A stretch of DNA of 64,000 nt from Aquibacillus halophilus. Lineage in GTDB: Bacteria > Bacillota > Bacilli > Bacillales > Amphibacillaceae. The notes beneath the pieces were generated by a model. That model was not told the DNA's origin. It saw only the letters and a list, made by a program, of their open reading frames with translations, and ran no database searches. The stretch's first letter is position 1, and every line of letters starts with the position of its first letter. Shown piece after piece: positions 36,772 through 47,848 of the stretch. Position numbers and translations under genes: made by a program. The stretch covers positions 62,001-126,000 of the forward strand of contig NZ_WJNG01000003.1 of assembly GCF_009649745.1 (NCBI RefSeq). The letters run 5' to 3'.

Positions 36772-37734
36772 TTGGTTACTGGCATCATACAACGAGGACT
36801 AAAACAGGGGGCACTATTAACGTGGACTTTGGGAAAAGTAATTTTTCCGATTACTTTATTAATCACCATTCTTCGTTATACACCCTTCCTTCAGTGGATT
36901 GCTGATTTATTAGCACCAATGATGAAGTGGATTGGCCTTCCCGGTGAAGCGGCAGTCCCATTGGTTATTGGTAATGCCTTAAATTTATATGCCGGAATCG
37001 GTGCGATTCTTTCGTTTGAATTCACTGTTAAAGAGGTCTTTTTGATGGCTATAATGTTGTCCTTCTCTCACAATCTATTTGTAGAATCAGTGGTGGCAAC
37101 AAGGGTAGGAATTAGTTGGTGGATTGTTGTCGGAGTGAGAGTAGCATTAGCGATAGGTTCTGCCTTTGTAATCAATCTAGTGTGGAAAGGCGGAAGTGAA
37201 TTTGCTCAATATGGGATGATTTCTAAAAGTGAGCAAGCTAGAGAAGGATGGTTTGATATCTTTCTACAGGGATTCCAGACTGCTTCGATGGCAATCATAC
37301 AGTTAGCGGCGATTGTCATTCCACTGATGGTATTCATGCAATTTTTCCGAGAGCTGGGATGGATGAATAAAATGTCCGAATGGTTATCCCCTTTCACAAA
37401 ATTATTAGGAATGGATAAAAACACCTCGATGACGTTGGTAGCTGGGCTCACGATTGGTCTTGCTTATGGCGCTGGGCTGATGATTCAAGCTGTAAAAGAG
37501 GACGGAGTATCCAAAAAAGATATGTATTTGGCATTCATCTTTTTGGTGTCCTGTCATGCAGTCGTTGAAGATACACTTGTTTTTATTCCATTAGGCATAC
37601 CTGTTTGGCCACTTTTGATTATCCGGGTAACTACAGCAATTATCTTAACAGCTGGAATTGCTTTCGTTTGGAATCGAAACATCAGGAGACAAAGAAAGGA
37701 GCAACTACATGACCATTCGTACGATACTATTTGA
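36772..37734 (+). CDS. yvoD: YvoD, Gate/nucleoside-recognition domain membrane protein
   Basis: A 320-aa polytopic protein with two repeated Gate-type halves (about eight transmembrane segments), seen in GEAAVPLVIGNALNLYAGIG and TSMTLVAGLTIGLAYGAGLM. The family resembles spore maturation proteins SpmA/SpmB and nucleoside transporters; the substrate is unknown. The start is TTG 36772. It overlaps ppaX by 26 nt. Confidence 0.85.
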   Translation: MVTGIIQRGLKQGALLTWTLGKVIFPITLLITILRYTPFLQWIADLLAPMMKWIGLPGEAAVPLVIGNALNLYAGIGAILSFEFTVKEVFLMAIMLSFSHNLFVESVVATRVGISWWIVVGVRVALAIGSAFVINLVWKGGSEFAQYGMISKSEQAREGWFDIFLQGFQTASMAIIQLAAIVIPLMVFMQFFRELGWMNKMSEWLSPFTKLLGMDKNTSMTLVAGLTIGLAYGAGLMIQAVKEDGVSKKDMYLAFIFLVSCHAVVEDTLVFIPLGIPVWPLLIIRVTTAIILTAGIAFVWNRNIRRQRKEQLHDHSYDTI

Positions 37735-38347
37735 CTTAGATGGCACATTAATTGATACAAATGAGCTTATTATTGCTTCATTTGTACATACACTTCAACA
37801 ATATTCCGATAAAGAATATTTGCGGGAGGAAATATTAGATTTTATTGGTCCTCCACTTGTAGATACCTTTGAGAAGATTGATCCTATTTTGGCTGAGCAA
37901 ATGAAAAAAACATACGTTACACATAATCTTCATCATCATGACAGTTTTGTTGTTGCTTATCCTACAGTAATAGACACGATTTCAAAGTTGAAGGAACTAG
38001 GATACCAGCTTGGTATTGTCACTACAAAAATTAATTCCACAGCTTGGAAGGGATTAAAGGTTACAGGAATGGACAGCATGTTCGATGTATTGATTGGTTT
38101 TGATGATGTTACCCATGCTAAACCGCATCCTGAGCCTATTATTAAGGCATTAAAGGAGTTAGACGCACAAGCATCGACAACACTTATGGTTGGAGATAAT
38201 TATCATGATATTGAGGCTGGGAAAAATGCAGGTACAAAAACAGCTGGTGTTTCCTGGTCGATTAAAGGAAAAGAAACATTGGAAGCCTATCAGCCTGACT
38301 ATATGTTAGAAGAGATGAGTGATCTACTGAAGATACTAGGAGCGTGA
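37709..38347 (+). CDS. ppaX: Pyrophosphatase PpaX
   Basis: PpaX is a HAD-family phosphatase that hydrolyses the pyrophosphate formed when HprK dephosphorylates HPr-Ser-P. The HAD motifs are DLDGTLID (nucleophile and acid Asp), TTK and GDNYHDIEAGKNAG. ATG 37709 has AAAGGAG upstream and lies inside the end of yvoD. About 212 aa. Confidence 0.94.
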   Translation: MTIRTILFDLDGTLIDTNELIIASFVHTLQQYSDKEYLREEILDFIGPPLVDTFEKIDPILAEQMKKTYVTHNLHHHDSFVVAYPTVIDTISKLKELGYQLGIVTTKINSTAWKGLKVTGMDSMFDVLIGFDDVTHAKPHPEPIIKALKELDAQASTTLMVGDNYHDIEAGKNAGTKTAGVSWSIKGKETLEAYQPDYMLEEMSDLLKILGA

Positions 38348-38351
38348 GATT

Positions 38352-38882
38352 ATGCGCAGGACAGAGCGTTATCGAGTTACTAAAGCAAACTCGTTATGGC
38401 ATATATACAAAACCGTTCCTTTTTGGAAAGTAGTTAAAAATTTTATTGTTATCCAGATTGCGCGTTATACACCTTTTTTATCGATGAAAAATTGGTTATA
38501 TCGAAATTTTCTTCGGATGAAGGTAGGCGATGAGACAGCTTTTGCCCTAATGGTTATGCTCGATGTTATGTTCCCTGAAAAAATATCTGTCGGTAAAAAT
38601 ACCGTGATTGGATATAATACAACAATATTAGCTCACGAGTATTTAATTAAGGAATATCGCCTTGGAGATGTTATTATTGGTAGTGAGGTAATGATAGGTG
38701 CAAACAGTACAATTTTACCTGGAATTAGTATTGGTGATGGAGCAATTGTCTCGGCAGGAACGTTAGTACATAAAGATGTCGCCGCTGGTACTTTTGTTGG
38801 TGGAAATCCAATGAGAGAAATATATTCAAAACAGGAAATGGATCAACGTAAAAAAGAAGATGATTTTCTTGGTGACTATTAA
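38352..38882 (+). CDS. yvoF: Hexapeptide-repeat acyltransferase YvoF
   Basis: This 176-aa left-handed beta-helix acyltransferase shows hexapeptide repeats (VGKNTVIGYNTTI; IIGSEVMIGANSTILPGISI; GDGAIVSAGTLVHKDV) and the typical FVGGNPMREI end. The acceptor is not known. It starts 4 nt after ppaX and ends the operon. Confidence 0.9.
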   Translation: MRRTERYRVTKANSLWHIYKTVPFWKVVKNFIVIQIARYTPFLSMKNWLYRNFLRMKVGDETAFALMVMLDVMFPEKISVGKNTVIGYNTTILAHEYLIKEYRLGDVIIGSEVMIGANSTILPGISIGDGAIVSAGTLVHKDVAAGTFVGGNPMREIYSKQEMDQRKKEDDFLGDY

Positions 38883-38944
38883 TTTTTTTATACAAGGTAG
38901 CGGCTCTTTATCTTTTAGAAGAAGAGTCGCTTACTTGTTTTTAA

Positions 38945-39323
38945 AAGGCTGTTTTCTAAAAGATTGTTGTTATTACGGTAGTCCATAAACTCCGACGTAA
39001 CTCTTACTAATCTTATTTTTTTCATTCTTGTTAAATTGACTGCAATACAACCATTTCGGCAGAATACTTCGCTTTCCATGGGCACGGTCTCAGCCTCCTC
39101 AGAATCAAAGAGCGATTCTTCCGGGGTCTTCGACACGCGCTGTTCCCATAGGACTTGAATTATCTTCCTGAATCACTACGCACGAAGAAAATTGAACTTC
39201 ATTTTCGAGGAGTCTGCGTATTCTGCCTACACTGGTAGTAATAGCGTTCTGATTATCGAAGAACAAAACCCGTGGATCTATTTTCTATGATATTTTTTAA
39301 TAGAACAGAAAGCTATTCTTAGC
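38945..39323 (+). repeat. Dispersed hairpin repeat, copy D (with insertion)
   Basis: The left flank (TGTTTTCTAAAAGATTGTTG, CCGACGTAACT) matches B, C and F. The hairpin body is 39058-39227, GGCAGAATACTTCGC to GCGTATTCTGCC, with CTCAGCCTCCTCAGAATCAA in the arm. A 58-nt module is inserted at 39150-39207 between AGGA direct repeats. The right flank ends GAACAGAAAGCTATTC (39303-39318). No coding potential. Confidence 0.8.
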
Positions 39324-39356
39324 TGCTTGAACTATACTACACATTAGATTGTGATT

Positions 39357-39505
39357 GGAGCGGAGGGCAGTCGACTCCTACGGGAAAAGCAAAGGTTTTC
39401 GATGGGACGAGTAATCGCAGTCCCAACAGCTGAAAATCCCACAGGAAGTGGTATTCTTCCGAGGAAGTTGAGGCGTTGCCCGCGGAAAGCGACTGCCCGG
39501 AGCGC
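39357..39505 (+). repeat. Dispersed hairpin repeat, copy E
   Basis: GGAGCGGAGGGCAGTCG pairs with CGACTGCCCGGAGCGC at the two ends; the inner GGGACGAGTAATCGCAGTCCC block is a further hairpin. It is the uninterrupted counterpart of copy A and sits 34 nt after copy D. The 39506-39732 stretch before glpD holds no other gene. Confidence 0.8.
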
Positions 39506-39732
39506 AAATCAGCTAATAGCTGCGCAAAGTCGTATTTTCCATCAAGTGCGAAGAATAAAAAGCAACAAAATTTACGAAAAGATCCTTTTAAAAAAATGAA
39601 ATAAAATCATGGGATAAAAGGCTTCTGTTTTTATACAATAAGAAAGTATAGGCATTGCCAGTTTCAGGAAACATAACCCCATAAGAATATGCAATATTTA
39701 ATGAACGTAAGTGTGATAGGAGTGTGAACAAG

Positions 39733-41394
39733 ATGGCTAAGTTTTCTAATTTATATAGAGAAGATATTTATGATTCGTTAACAGACGAGCCCTTGGATGT
39801 GTTAGTAGTTGGTGGTGGTATTACAGGTGCAGGTATAGCCCTTGATGCATCGACTAGAGGCTTAAAAACAGGTCTTGTCGAAATGCAGGATTTCGCAGCG
39901 GGAACTTCTAGTAGATCCACTAAATTAATCCACGGAGGACTTCGTTATTTACAGCGATTTGAGGTTGCTATGGTTGCAGAAATCGGAAGGGAACGAACAG
40001 TTGTTTATGAAAATGGTCCACATGTCACCACACCAGAATGGATGCTGTTACCGTTTTATAAAAATGGCAACATTGGACCATGGGCAGCAAAAGTAGGATT
40101 AAGGGCATACGATTATTTGGCAAAGGTTCGGAAAAAGGAACGACGAACTATGCTAAAGGCCGACGAAGTTTTAAAAATGGAACCTCTCCTTAAGAAAGAA
40201 CAATTAAAAGGTGCAGGGTATTATGTCGAATATAAGACGGACGACGCTCGTTTAACAATAGAAGTTCTCAAGAAGGCTTATCAGTATGGGGTCAGTGCAA
40301 TTAACTACACAAAGGTGATTGAATTTATTTATGATCAATCAAATAGGGTTATCGGTGCTGTAGTAGAGGATCAAATATCAGGCAGGGAAATGCAGGTTTA
40401 TGCAAAAAAAGTGATCAATGCTACCGGGCCATGGGTAGATGGTCTGATAGGTTTAGATGCTCCTCAGGAAGGCAAGGCATTGTATCTAACTAAAGGTGTT
40501 CATCTAGTGTTTGATGGAACAAGATTTCCTTTACAACAAGCTGTTTATTACGACAATCAAGACGGAAGGATGATTTTCGCAATACCTCGAGCAGGAAAGA
40601 CATATGTAGGTACTACCGATACAAGCTATCAGGGTGATATCGAAGATCCAATGATGACGAAAGCGGATCGCGATTACATTATTGATGCCATCAATTTTAT
40701 GTTTCCTACCCTTAACATTGAGGTAACAGATGTTGAATCTAGTTGGGCAGGTTTAAGGCCTTTAATTGAGGAAAAAGGGAAGGATCTTGGTGAAATATCT
40801 CGAAAGGACGAGATTTTTGTATCGACTTCTGGTTTAATCTCAATGGCGGGAGGTAAGTTAACAGGCTACCGTAAAATGGCTGAAGAAGTAGTCAACCTCG
40901 TAGTTAATCAATTAAAGGAAGAAATAGGAATCTTGTACTCAAGTTCTGAAACAAAGTCACTTCCGATTTCTGGTGGCGAAGTAGGTGGGTCACTTGGTTT
41001 TGTTGATTTCAAAGCAGAAAAACTAGCAGTTTCAGAGGAACTTGACCTAGATTTAGCAGATGCTGAAATGTTGATTCAACGCTATGGTGCGAATGTAGAT
41101 AAAATCTTTGAAATTATAAACGATATGGAAAACGAAGCAATGGAAGCAACTATTGATCCTATCGTTTTTGCTCAACTGAGGTACGCTATTGACGAAGAAT
41201 GTATAGTTAAACCGGTTGATTTTTTTGTGAGACGTACGGGAGCCCTTTATTTTGATATTGATTGGGTGAAACAACACAAAGATGTCGTGATTGACTATAT
41301 GGAAAAAATATTCCACTGGAGTAAGGAACAAAAGCATTACTATATTAGAGAACTGAATTATTTAATTCATAGTTCAGTTTATCCAGAGGAATAA
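39733..41394 (+). CDS. glpD: Aerobic glycerol-3-phosphate dehydrogenase
   Basis: GlpD is a membrane-associated FAD enzyme that oxidises glycerol-3-phosphate to dihydroxyacetone phosphate and feeds electrons to quinone. The FAD-binding start is VLVVGGGITGAGIALDA, followed by GTSSRSTKLIHGGLRYL and the C-terminal DAO_C domain. About 553 aa is normal. ATG 39733 follows AGGAGT by nine nt; GTG 39724 abuts the site. It stands alone: no glpF or glpK is nearby. Confidence 0.96.
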   Translation: MAKFSNLYREDIYDSLTDEPLDVLVVGGGITGAGIALDASTRGLKTGLVEMQDFAAGTSSRSTKLIHGGLRYLQRFEVAMVAEIGRERTVVYENGPHVTTPEWMLLPFYKNGNIGPWAAKVGLRAYDYLAKVRKKERRTMLKADEVLKMEPLLKKEQLKGAGYYVEYKTDDARLTIEVLKKAYQYGVSAINYTKVIEFIYDQSNRVIGAVVEDQISGREMQVYAKKVINATGPWVDGLIGLDAPQEGKALYLTKGVHLVFDGTRFPLQQAVYYDNQDGRMIFAIPRAGKTYVGTTDTSYQGDIEDPMMTKADRDYIIDAINFMFPTLNIEVTDVESSWAGLRPLIEEKGKDLGEISRKDEIFVSTSGLISMAGGKLTGYRKMAEEVVNLVVNQLKEEIGILYSSSETKSLPISGGEVGGSLGFVDFKAEKLAVSEELDLDLADAEMLIQRYGANVDKIFEIINDMENEAMEATIDPIVFAQLRYAIDEECIVKPVDFFVRRTGALYFDIDWVKQHKDVVIDYMEKIFHWSKEQKHYYIRELNYLIHSSVYPEE

Positions 41395-41396
41395 GT

Positions 41397-41433
41397 AAAA
41401 ATCTCAACCATGAGTAGGGTTGAGATTTTTTTT
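41397..41433 (+). terminator. glpD terminator
   Basis: AAAATCTCAACC pairs with GGTTGAGATTTT around ATGAGTAG, followed by TTTT. Confidence 0.9.
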
Positions 41434-41609
41434 GTACTTTAAATTAACTATATTCCTTCTAAATGCAACTAAATGAGCGACTTTGGTGTTTGGTTCGCTA
41501 TATTATATTGACAGGAAATATGATATACTTCAAACGATATAAGCATTTATACTATTGTTCAAAAAGCATTTTACTCCTTTTTGAACTTCAACATAAAGGG
41601 GGAGACTTA

Positions 41610-42611
41610 ATGCAAACTTTAGAGGATATTAAGAGTGATAATAAAATAGAAAAAGTCATCCCTTTCATACCTGAAGGAGATTTTTATTTTACTAAAGGTG
41701 TTGAGGCTTTTCAGAAACGAAAGTTTGATATAGCGATAAAATGGTTAAAAAAAGCTGTAGAAGCTACGCCTGAGGAAGCCTTATATCATTGTCAAATGTC
41801 AATCATCTATACAGAGATTGGTGCTTTTCACGCTGCTAATCAAATATTAACCGAAGTTCTATCCGTTAACGGGGATAGTTATATAGATTGTTATTATCTA
41901 ATAGCAAACAATTATGCACATCTAGGGTTGCTTCAGGATGCGAAAAAGTACACTGAATCATATTTAGATAAAGCACCAGATGGTGATTTTAGAGAAGAAG
42001 CGGAAGACTTATTATCTGTTATTGACATTGGTGACGATGATGATGACGAATGGGCATTTGAAGAGGAAGATGAACTTTTAATTTATCAAGAAACTGCCTT
42101 TCATCATTTAGAACGTCAGGAATGGGAGCAAGCGTTAACATTGTTAGAGGAAATGATGTCTGTATTTCCTGAACATGTTTCTGCAAAACATGAATATAGC
42201 TTCGCTTTATTCTTTAGTGGAAATCAAGATGAAGCAATCCGTTTAGAAACACAGTGGCTAGAAGATAACCCACAATCTTTATTCTGCCATACAAATTTAG
42301 CTGTGTTTTATTATGAGCGTAATGATTTAAATAAAAGTAATCAACACATAGTCTCTATCAAAAATGTTTATCCTATCCATGAACAACAAAAATTAAGAAT
42401 AGCCAATACATTAGCGCGTACTGGTCACTATAAATGTGCGTATGATCGTTTCAAGCTTTTATCTAAAGGTCACTTAAAAGGTCATGCGTCCTATTTTAAA
42501 TGGTATAGTGCTTGTTTGTATCAGGTTGGCGCTTCAACTAAAGCGTTATCCCTTTGGGAGGAAGGATGCAAAAAATACCCTTTCTTAACTAAAGAAGCGA
42601 GTCCTTGGTAA
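41610..42611 (+). CDS. yvcD: TPR-repeat protein (YvcD-like)
   Basis: This 333-aa soluble protein contains at least five tetratricopeptide-like repeats (AFQKRKFDIAIKWLKKAVEA; LLQDAKKYTESYLDKAPDGD; RQEWEQALTLLEEMMSVFPE) and a very acidic central strip (DIGDDDDDEWAFEEEDEL) near residues 140-160. Position directly upstream of trxB matches B. subtilis yvcD. It is probably a protein-binding scaffold; function unknown. ATG 41610 follows AAAGGGGGAG; the ORF upstream of it lacks a ribosome site. Confidence 0.87.
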   Translation: MQTLEDIKSDNKIEKVIPFIPEGDFYFTKGVEAFQKRKFDIAIKWLKKAVEATPEEALYHCQMSIIYTEIGAFHAANQILTEVLSVNGDSYIDCYYLIANNYAHLGLLQDAKKYTESYLDKAPDGDFREEAEDLLSVIDIGDDDDDEWAFEEEDELLIYQETAFHHLERQEWEQALTLLEEMMSVFPEHVSAKHEYSFALFFSGNQDEAIRLETQWLEDNPQSLFCHTNLAVFYYERNDLNKSNQHIVSIKNVYPIHEQQKLRIANTLARTGHYKCAYDRFKLLSKGHLKGHASYFKWYSACLYQVGASTKALSLWEEGCKKYPFLTKEASPW

Positions 42612-42708
42612 CATTATCTTTTTCAACATAATATGCTAATAATAGTAAATCAATGAGCAGAATATTAGACCTAAAGCCTGTTTCATATGATAATGTTGAA
42701 GAAAATAA

Positions 42709-43689
<981 letters not shown>

Positions 43690-43812
43690 AACAATGTAAT
43701 AAAAAGAAACTTGAACGTAAATTCAATTTAACGCTGTTGTAACACGCACGAAACATTTGTAGGTTACAATGGTATTAACTAATTGACCCCCTTTTAATAG
43801 ATATATTTTACG

Positions 43813-43848
43813 ACACAGGTGTTTTACCGCCTGTGTTATTTTTTTTGT
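43813..43848 (+). terminator. trxB terminator
   Basis: ACACAGG (43813-43819) pairs with CCTGTGT (43830-43836), followed by TATTTTTTTT. Confidence 0.85.
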
Positions 43849-44096
43849 GTTTGCTGATTGTTCCTAAGTCCAGCTTATTAGGATATCCCTTTAATGGGGA
43901 TTGTACATTAAATCATTTCTAATAAAAAAAAATAATCAGAAACTTTTCAAAAGCGGGAATTAGTTCATAATATTGTAGGATGGTAAATATTCATTGTATA
44001 ATAAGGGGAGTGGAGAGACTGTTCTTCATAAAAGGTTATATGCATTAGTATCAATCCTAATATTTTATAGCGCTTATATAGAAAGAGTTGATTTAG
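43849..44096. other. Leader of the yvcI-crh operon
   Basis: No gene is seen. A -10 box TATAAT near 43995 with TTGTAG about 18 nt upstream is a plausible sigma-A promoter. In B. subtilis cwlO lies in this interval; it is absent here. Confidence 0.5.
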
Positions 44097-44561
44097 ATGC
44101 GCCCTGTTACAAATTGTATAGTTAAAAAAAACAATCATATACTTATGTTACAAAAGCCAAGGCGCGGCTGGTATGCTATGCCTGGTGGGAAGATGGAACA
44201 CGGTGAGTCTATTAAGGATTCTGTTGTTCGTGAATATAGAGAGGAAACAGGCCTTTATCTCACTGACCCTGAACTAAAGGGGGCATTTACCTTTCTCGTG
44301 AGAGAGAATAAGGAAACAGTTGATGAATGGATGATGTTTACTTTCTGGTGTGAATCATTTGAAGGCGAGATGTTAGAAAAAAGTGATGAAGGATCTTTAG
44401 AATGGGTGCCTGTTGAAGAAGTTTTGAATAAGCCGATGGCTGCTGGTGACCGCTATATTTATAATCATATACTTACAAGCAATGAAATGGTTTATGGGAC
44501 TTTCTCCTATACACCAGATTATCAGTTAATCAATTTTAATTTCGATCCATCAAGTCCATAA
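44097..44561 (+). CDS. yvcI: Nudix hydrolase YvcI
   Basis: The Nudix box is GGKMEHGESIKDSVVREYRE continuing ETG, matching GX5EX7REUXEEXGU. Nudix enzymes hydrolyse nucleoside diphosphates linked to another group; the substrate of YvcI is uncertain. 154 aa. It leads the conserved yvcI-rapZ-yvcK-whiA-crh cluster. Confidence 0.92.
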   Translation: MRPVTNCIVKKNNHILMLQKPRRGWYAMPGGKMEHGESIKDSVVREYREETGLYLTDPELKGAFTFLVRENKETVDEWMMFTFWCESFEGEMLEKSDEGSLEWVPVEEVLNKPMAAGDRYIYNHILTSNEMVYGTFSYTPDYQLINFNFDPSSP

Positions 44562-44577
44562 AAAGGGGAGAAAGTAA

Positions 44578-45462
44578 TTGAGTATTAAAGAACAGGAAAC
44601 AAAACTAGTAATCATAACAGGTATGTCTGGTGCTGGGAAGACAGTAGCAGTTCAAAGCTTTGAGGATTTAGGATATTACTGTGTTGATAACCTGCCGCCA
44701 ACTCTATTACCTAAGTTTCTAGACTTGATGAAGGACGCAACAAATAACATTCAAAAAGTCGCACTTGTGATGGATTTGCGTGGTAGAGAATTTTTCGATT
44801 CATTATTCGATTCATTAGACAAATTGGGTAAACAAGATTGGATAGAAGAGCACATATTGTTTCTTGATGCAAAGGATCAATCACTTGTTTCGCGTTATAA
44901 AGAAACTAGGAGATCTCACCCCCTTGCGTCTGATGGTCTACCTTTAGATGGGATAAAACAAGAACGAAGAATTTTAGACGAGCTCCGAGGACGAGCGCAA
45001 TATATTATTGACACGACTGATTTAAAGCCAAAAGATTTACGTGAAAAAATTGTTAGTAAGTATGGAGAACAGGATCAAGAAATCTTTTCCGTTCACACAT
45101 TATCGTTTGGATTTAAATATGGATTACCAATTGATGCAGATTTAGTTTTTGACGTCCGTTTCCTACCGAATCCTCATTATGTTGAGCACATGCAACCATT
45201 GACTGGTCTTAGTTCTGAAGTCTCTTCTTATGTTTTTAAATGGTCGGATACACAAACCTTCCTAGAAAAGGTCACCGACTTGTTAAGGTTTATGCTGCCT
45301 CAGTATAAAAAGGAAGGCAAAAGTCAATTAGTAATTGCTATTGGTTGTACTGGTGGACAGCATCGGTCTGTTGCGATTGCAGAGCATTTGGCAAAGCAGT
45401 TCTCTAAAGACTATGTTACACATGTAAGCCATCGTGACATAGAGAAAAGAAAAGGACATTAA
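44578..45462 (+). CDS. rapZ: RapZ/YvcJ nucleotide-binding protein
   Basis: A 294-aa P-loop protein with Walker [12 protein letters not shown] near residue 14 and the C-terminal domain [15 protein letters not shown]. subtilis YvcJ binds and hydrolyses GTP and affects competence; E. coli RapZ is an RNA adaptor for GlmZ. The RNA role in Firmicutes is not established. The start is TTG 44578 after GGGGAG. yvcK follows after 2 nt. Confidence 0.95.
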   Translation: MSIKEQETKLVIITGMSGAGKTVAVQSFEDLGYYCVDNLPPTLLPKFLDLMKDATNNIQKVALVMDLRGREFFDSLFDSLDKLGKQDWIEEHILFLDAKDQSLVSRYKETRRSHPLASDGLPLDGIKQERRILDELRGRAQYIIDTTDLKPKDLREKIVSKYGEQDQEIFSVHTLSFGFKYGLPIDADLVFDVRFLPNPHYVEHMQPLTGLSSEVSSYVFKWSDTQTFLEKVTDLLRFMLPQYKKEGKSQLVIAIGCTGGQHRSVAIAEHLAKQFSKDYVTHVSHRDIEKRKGH

Positions 45463-45464
45463 CC

Positions 45465-46418
45465 ATGATTGGTGAAAAGAATCCTCATGTCGTTGTATTA
45501 GGTGGAGGAACTGGAATGCCCGTTCTACTAAGAGGACTAAAAAACTATCCAATCGATTTGTCAGCTATTGTAACGGTTGCAGACGATGGTGGAAGCTCAG
45601 GCAGGCTGCGCACAGAAATGTCTATGCCAGCTCCAGGAGATATTAGAAACGTTATTGTAGCATTATCAGATGTAGAGCCGATGCTAATGGATCTTTTTCA
45701 GCATCGATTCAAGAATGGTAATGGATTATCTGGACATTCAATGGGGAATTTATTGTTAGCAGCAATGACTTCCGTTACTGGTGATTTTTACAACGGTATA
45801 AAAGAAATATCTCGTGTATTAAATGTTAAAGGAAAAATATATCCGATAGCCAACGAGAACATGTTTCTCCATGCCGAAATGACGGATGGGGAGATTATTA
45901 CCGGTGAATCGAATATACCATTAGCAAATAAGAAAATTAAACGGGTATTTCTAAAACCAGAGCCAGTACTCCCTTTACCAGAAGCAGTCCAGGCTATTGA
46001 ACAAGCAGATCTCGTTGTTATTGCTCCTGGAAGCCTCTATACTAGTACATTGCCAAATTTAATTGTTCCTCAAATTGGGGATGCGCTCCAGCATACAAAA
46101 GGTAAAGTTGTCTATGTTTGTAATGTGATGACTCAGGGTGGGGAAACAAATGGATACTCTGCAGCTGACCATGTACAAGCAATTACTGATCATATAGGAA
46201 AAGGATGTATCCATTCAATCATCGTGCACAATAAGCCCATCTTGGGTGATGTTAGAGCTGTCTATGCAGAAGAGAATGCTGAGCCAGTTATATACGATAC
46301 GGATCGCCTTATAAATATGGACTTGGAGATCATTGAAGCTGATATTATTGACCATGATAGACAGATGCTGCGTCACGATACATCTAAAGTAGCTAGACTA
46401 TTATACTCATTATTATAA
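45465..46418 (+). CDS. yvcK: YvcK/MgfK, CofD-like gluconeogenesis factor
   Basis: A 317-aa protein of the CofD/YvcK fold that binds UDP-sugars and is needed for growth on gluconeogenic carbon and normal cell wall. The N-terminal GGGTGMPVLLRGLKN and TVADDGGSSGRLR motifs are diagnostic. It is translationally coupled to rapZ. Confidence 0.95.
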   Translation: MIGEKNPHVVVLGGGTGMPVLLRGLKNYPIDLSAIVTVADDGGSSGRLRTEMSMPAPGDIRNVIVALSDVEPMLMDLFQHRFKNGNGLSGHSMGNLLLAAMTSVTGDFYNGIKEISRVLNVKGKIYPIANENMFLHAEMTDGEIITGESNIPLANKKIKRVFLKPEPVLPLPEAVQAIEQADLVVIAPGSLYTSTLPNLIVPQIGDALQHTKGKVVYVCNVMTQGGETNGYSAADHVQAITDHIGKGCIHSIIVHNKPILGDVRAVYAEENAEPVIYDTDRLINMDLEIIEADIIDHDRQMLRHDTSKVARLLYSLL

Positions 46419-46448
46419 CAACTATGTTTTCACAGGGAGGTGGGAAAG

Positions 46449-47384
46449 TTGTCTTTTGCTTCTGAAATAAAAAAAGAATTAACTAAAGTAGAAAATAATA
46501 CATGCTGTGCACAAGCGGAATTGGCTGCGTTAATTCGAATGAACGGTGCTCTTTCTTTGGCTAGACAGGATTATGTGCTTGATGTACAGACGGAAAATGC
46601 TGCGATAGCACGACGAATATATACGCTGATAAAATCCCTTTATAATTATCCTGTGGAATTACTTGTTCGGAAGAAAATGAAATTAAAAAAGAATAATGTC
46701 TATATTGTCAGGTTAACGGCAAACGTGCGGAAATTTCTCTCTGACTTACAAATATTACAGGAACCATTCAATTTTATACGAACAATCTCAGAAAAATATA
46801 CAAAAAAGAAATGCTGTAAAAGAGCTTATTTAAGGGGTGCGTTTTTAGCTGGGGGCTCAGTGAATAACCCTGAAACATCCTCCTATCATCTAGAAATATT
46901 TAACTCCTACCAGGAGCATAATGATTCTCTTTGTAAATTAATGAATTCTTTTAACTTACATGCAAGAATTTTAGAAAGGAAAAAAGGGTTTATTTCATAC
47001 ATTAAGGAAGCGGAGAAGATTACTGAGTTCTTAAGCAATATTGGTGCACACCAAGCACTATTTAAATTTGAGGATGTTCGAATCGTTAGGGATATGAGAA
47101 ATTCAGTTAATCGTCTAGTCAATTGTGAAACAGCTAATTTAAATAAAACAATTGGTGCTGCATTTAGACAGGTTGAAAATATTCGTTTTATTGATAGAAC
47201 CGTGGGGCTGGACTCTCTACCTGATAAACTAAGAGAGATAGCAGTTTTACGTGTTGAGCACCAAGATGTCTCATTAAAGGAATTAGGTGAACTAGTTTCT
47301 AATGGTAAGATTAGCAAATCAGGTATTAACCATAGACTTCATAAAATTGATGATTTTGCAGAAAAATTAAGAAGAGGGAATTAG
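46449..47384 (+). CDS. whiA: WhiA sporulation/division regulator
   Basis: WhiA combines an N-terminal LAGLIDADG-homing-endonuclease fold ([14 protein letters not shown]) that has lost nuclease activity with a C-terminal helix-turn-helix ([20 protein letters not shown]). It influences cell division in Bacillus. TTG 46449 matches the family start MSFASE.KKELT and follows GGGAGGTG; the GTG at 46440 lies in that site. Confidence 0.95.
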   Translation: MSFASEIKKELTKVENNTCCAQAELAALIRMNGALSLARQDYVLDVQTENAAIARRIYTLIKSLYNYPVELLVRKKMKLKKNNVYIVRLTANVRKFLSDLQILQEPFNFIRTISEKYTKKKCCKRAYLRGAFLAGGSVNNPETSSYHLEIFNSYQEHNDSLCKLMNSFNLHARILERKKGFISYIKEAEKITEFLSNIGAHQALFKFEDVRIVRDMRNSVNRLVNCETANLNKTIGAAFRQVENIRFIDRTVGLDSLPDKLREIAVLRVEHQDVSLKELGELVSNGKISKSGINHRLHKIDDFAEKLRRGN

Positions 47385-47501
47385 TTTTTCCCTTTTTCTT
47401 CCCACCATGTTATAATTAATAAAACTCTCTGGAAGAGGGTCATTTTTTCTGTACAAAATGATAGCGCTTTCTTCATGAGTGATTGAGAGGAGAATTGTCC
47501 A

Positions 47502-47753
47502 TTGGTTGAGAAATCTTTTGTTGTTGAATTAATTACTGGCCTACAAGCAAGACCAGCTGCTGAGTTTGTGCAGAAAGCTAATCGTTACTCGTCGGACTTG
47601 TTTATCGAAAAAGGGGATAAACGTGTAAACGCAAAAAGCATTATGGGATTGATGAGTTTAGCTATTACTACTGGAGACCAGATAAAATTAATAGCTGATG
47701 GATCAGATGACCAACTTGCAGTTGATGAACTTGTAGCGTTCGTCTCAAAATAG
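47502..47753 (+). CDS. crh: Catabolite repression HPr-like protein Crh
   Basis: Crh is an HPr paralogue that cannot take part in sugar transport phosphorylation because the catalytic His15 is replaced by Gln, seen here as Q15 in TGLQARPA. Ser46, the HprK target, is present in NAKSIMGLM. As Crh-Ser-P it acts as a CcpA co-repressor. 83 aa. The start is TTG with GAGAGGAG upstream. Confidence 0.97.
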   Translation: MVEKSFVVELITGLQARPAAEFVQKANRYSSDLFIEKGDKRVNAKSIMGLMSLAITTGDQIKLIADGSDDQLAVDELVAFVSK

Positions 47754-47802
47754 ATAATAATTGCCCTATATATCATACCAATTAACTTTAAATTTAGTTA
47801 GT

Positions 47803-47843
47803 AAAAAAAGTGACCATTCCAGATAAGGAATGACCACTTTTTT
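47803..47843. terminator. Convergent terminator, crh and clpP
   Basis: AAGTGACCATTCC and GGAATGACCACTT pair with two G-U-type steps and are flanked by A and T runs usable in both directions. Confidence 0.85.
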
Positions 47844-47848
47844 TAACT

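Noticed and set aside
38915-39599. ORFs of 73 and 82 aa around copies D and E
   Set aside because: Same repeat DNA as elsewhere; the apparent similarity between such ORFs is due to the repeats, not to protein conservation.
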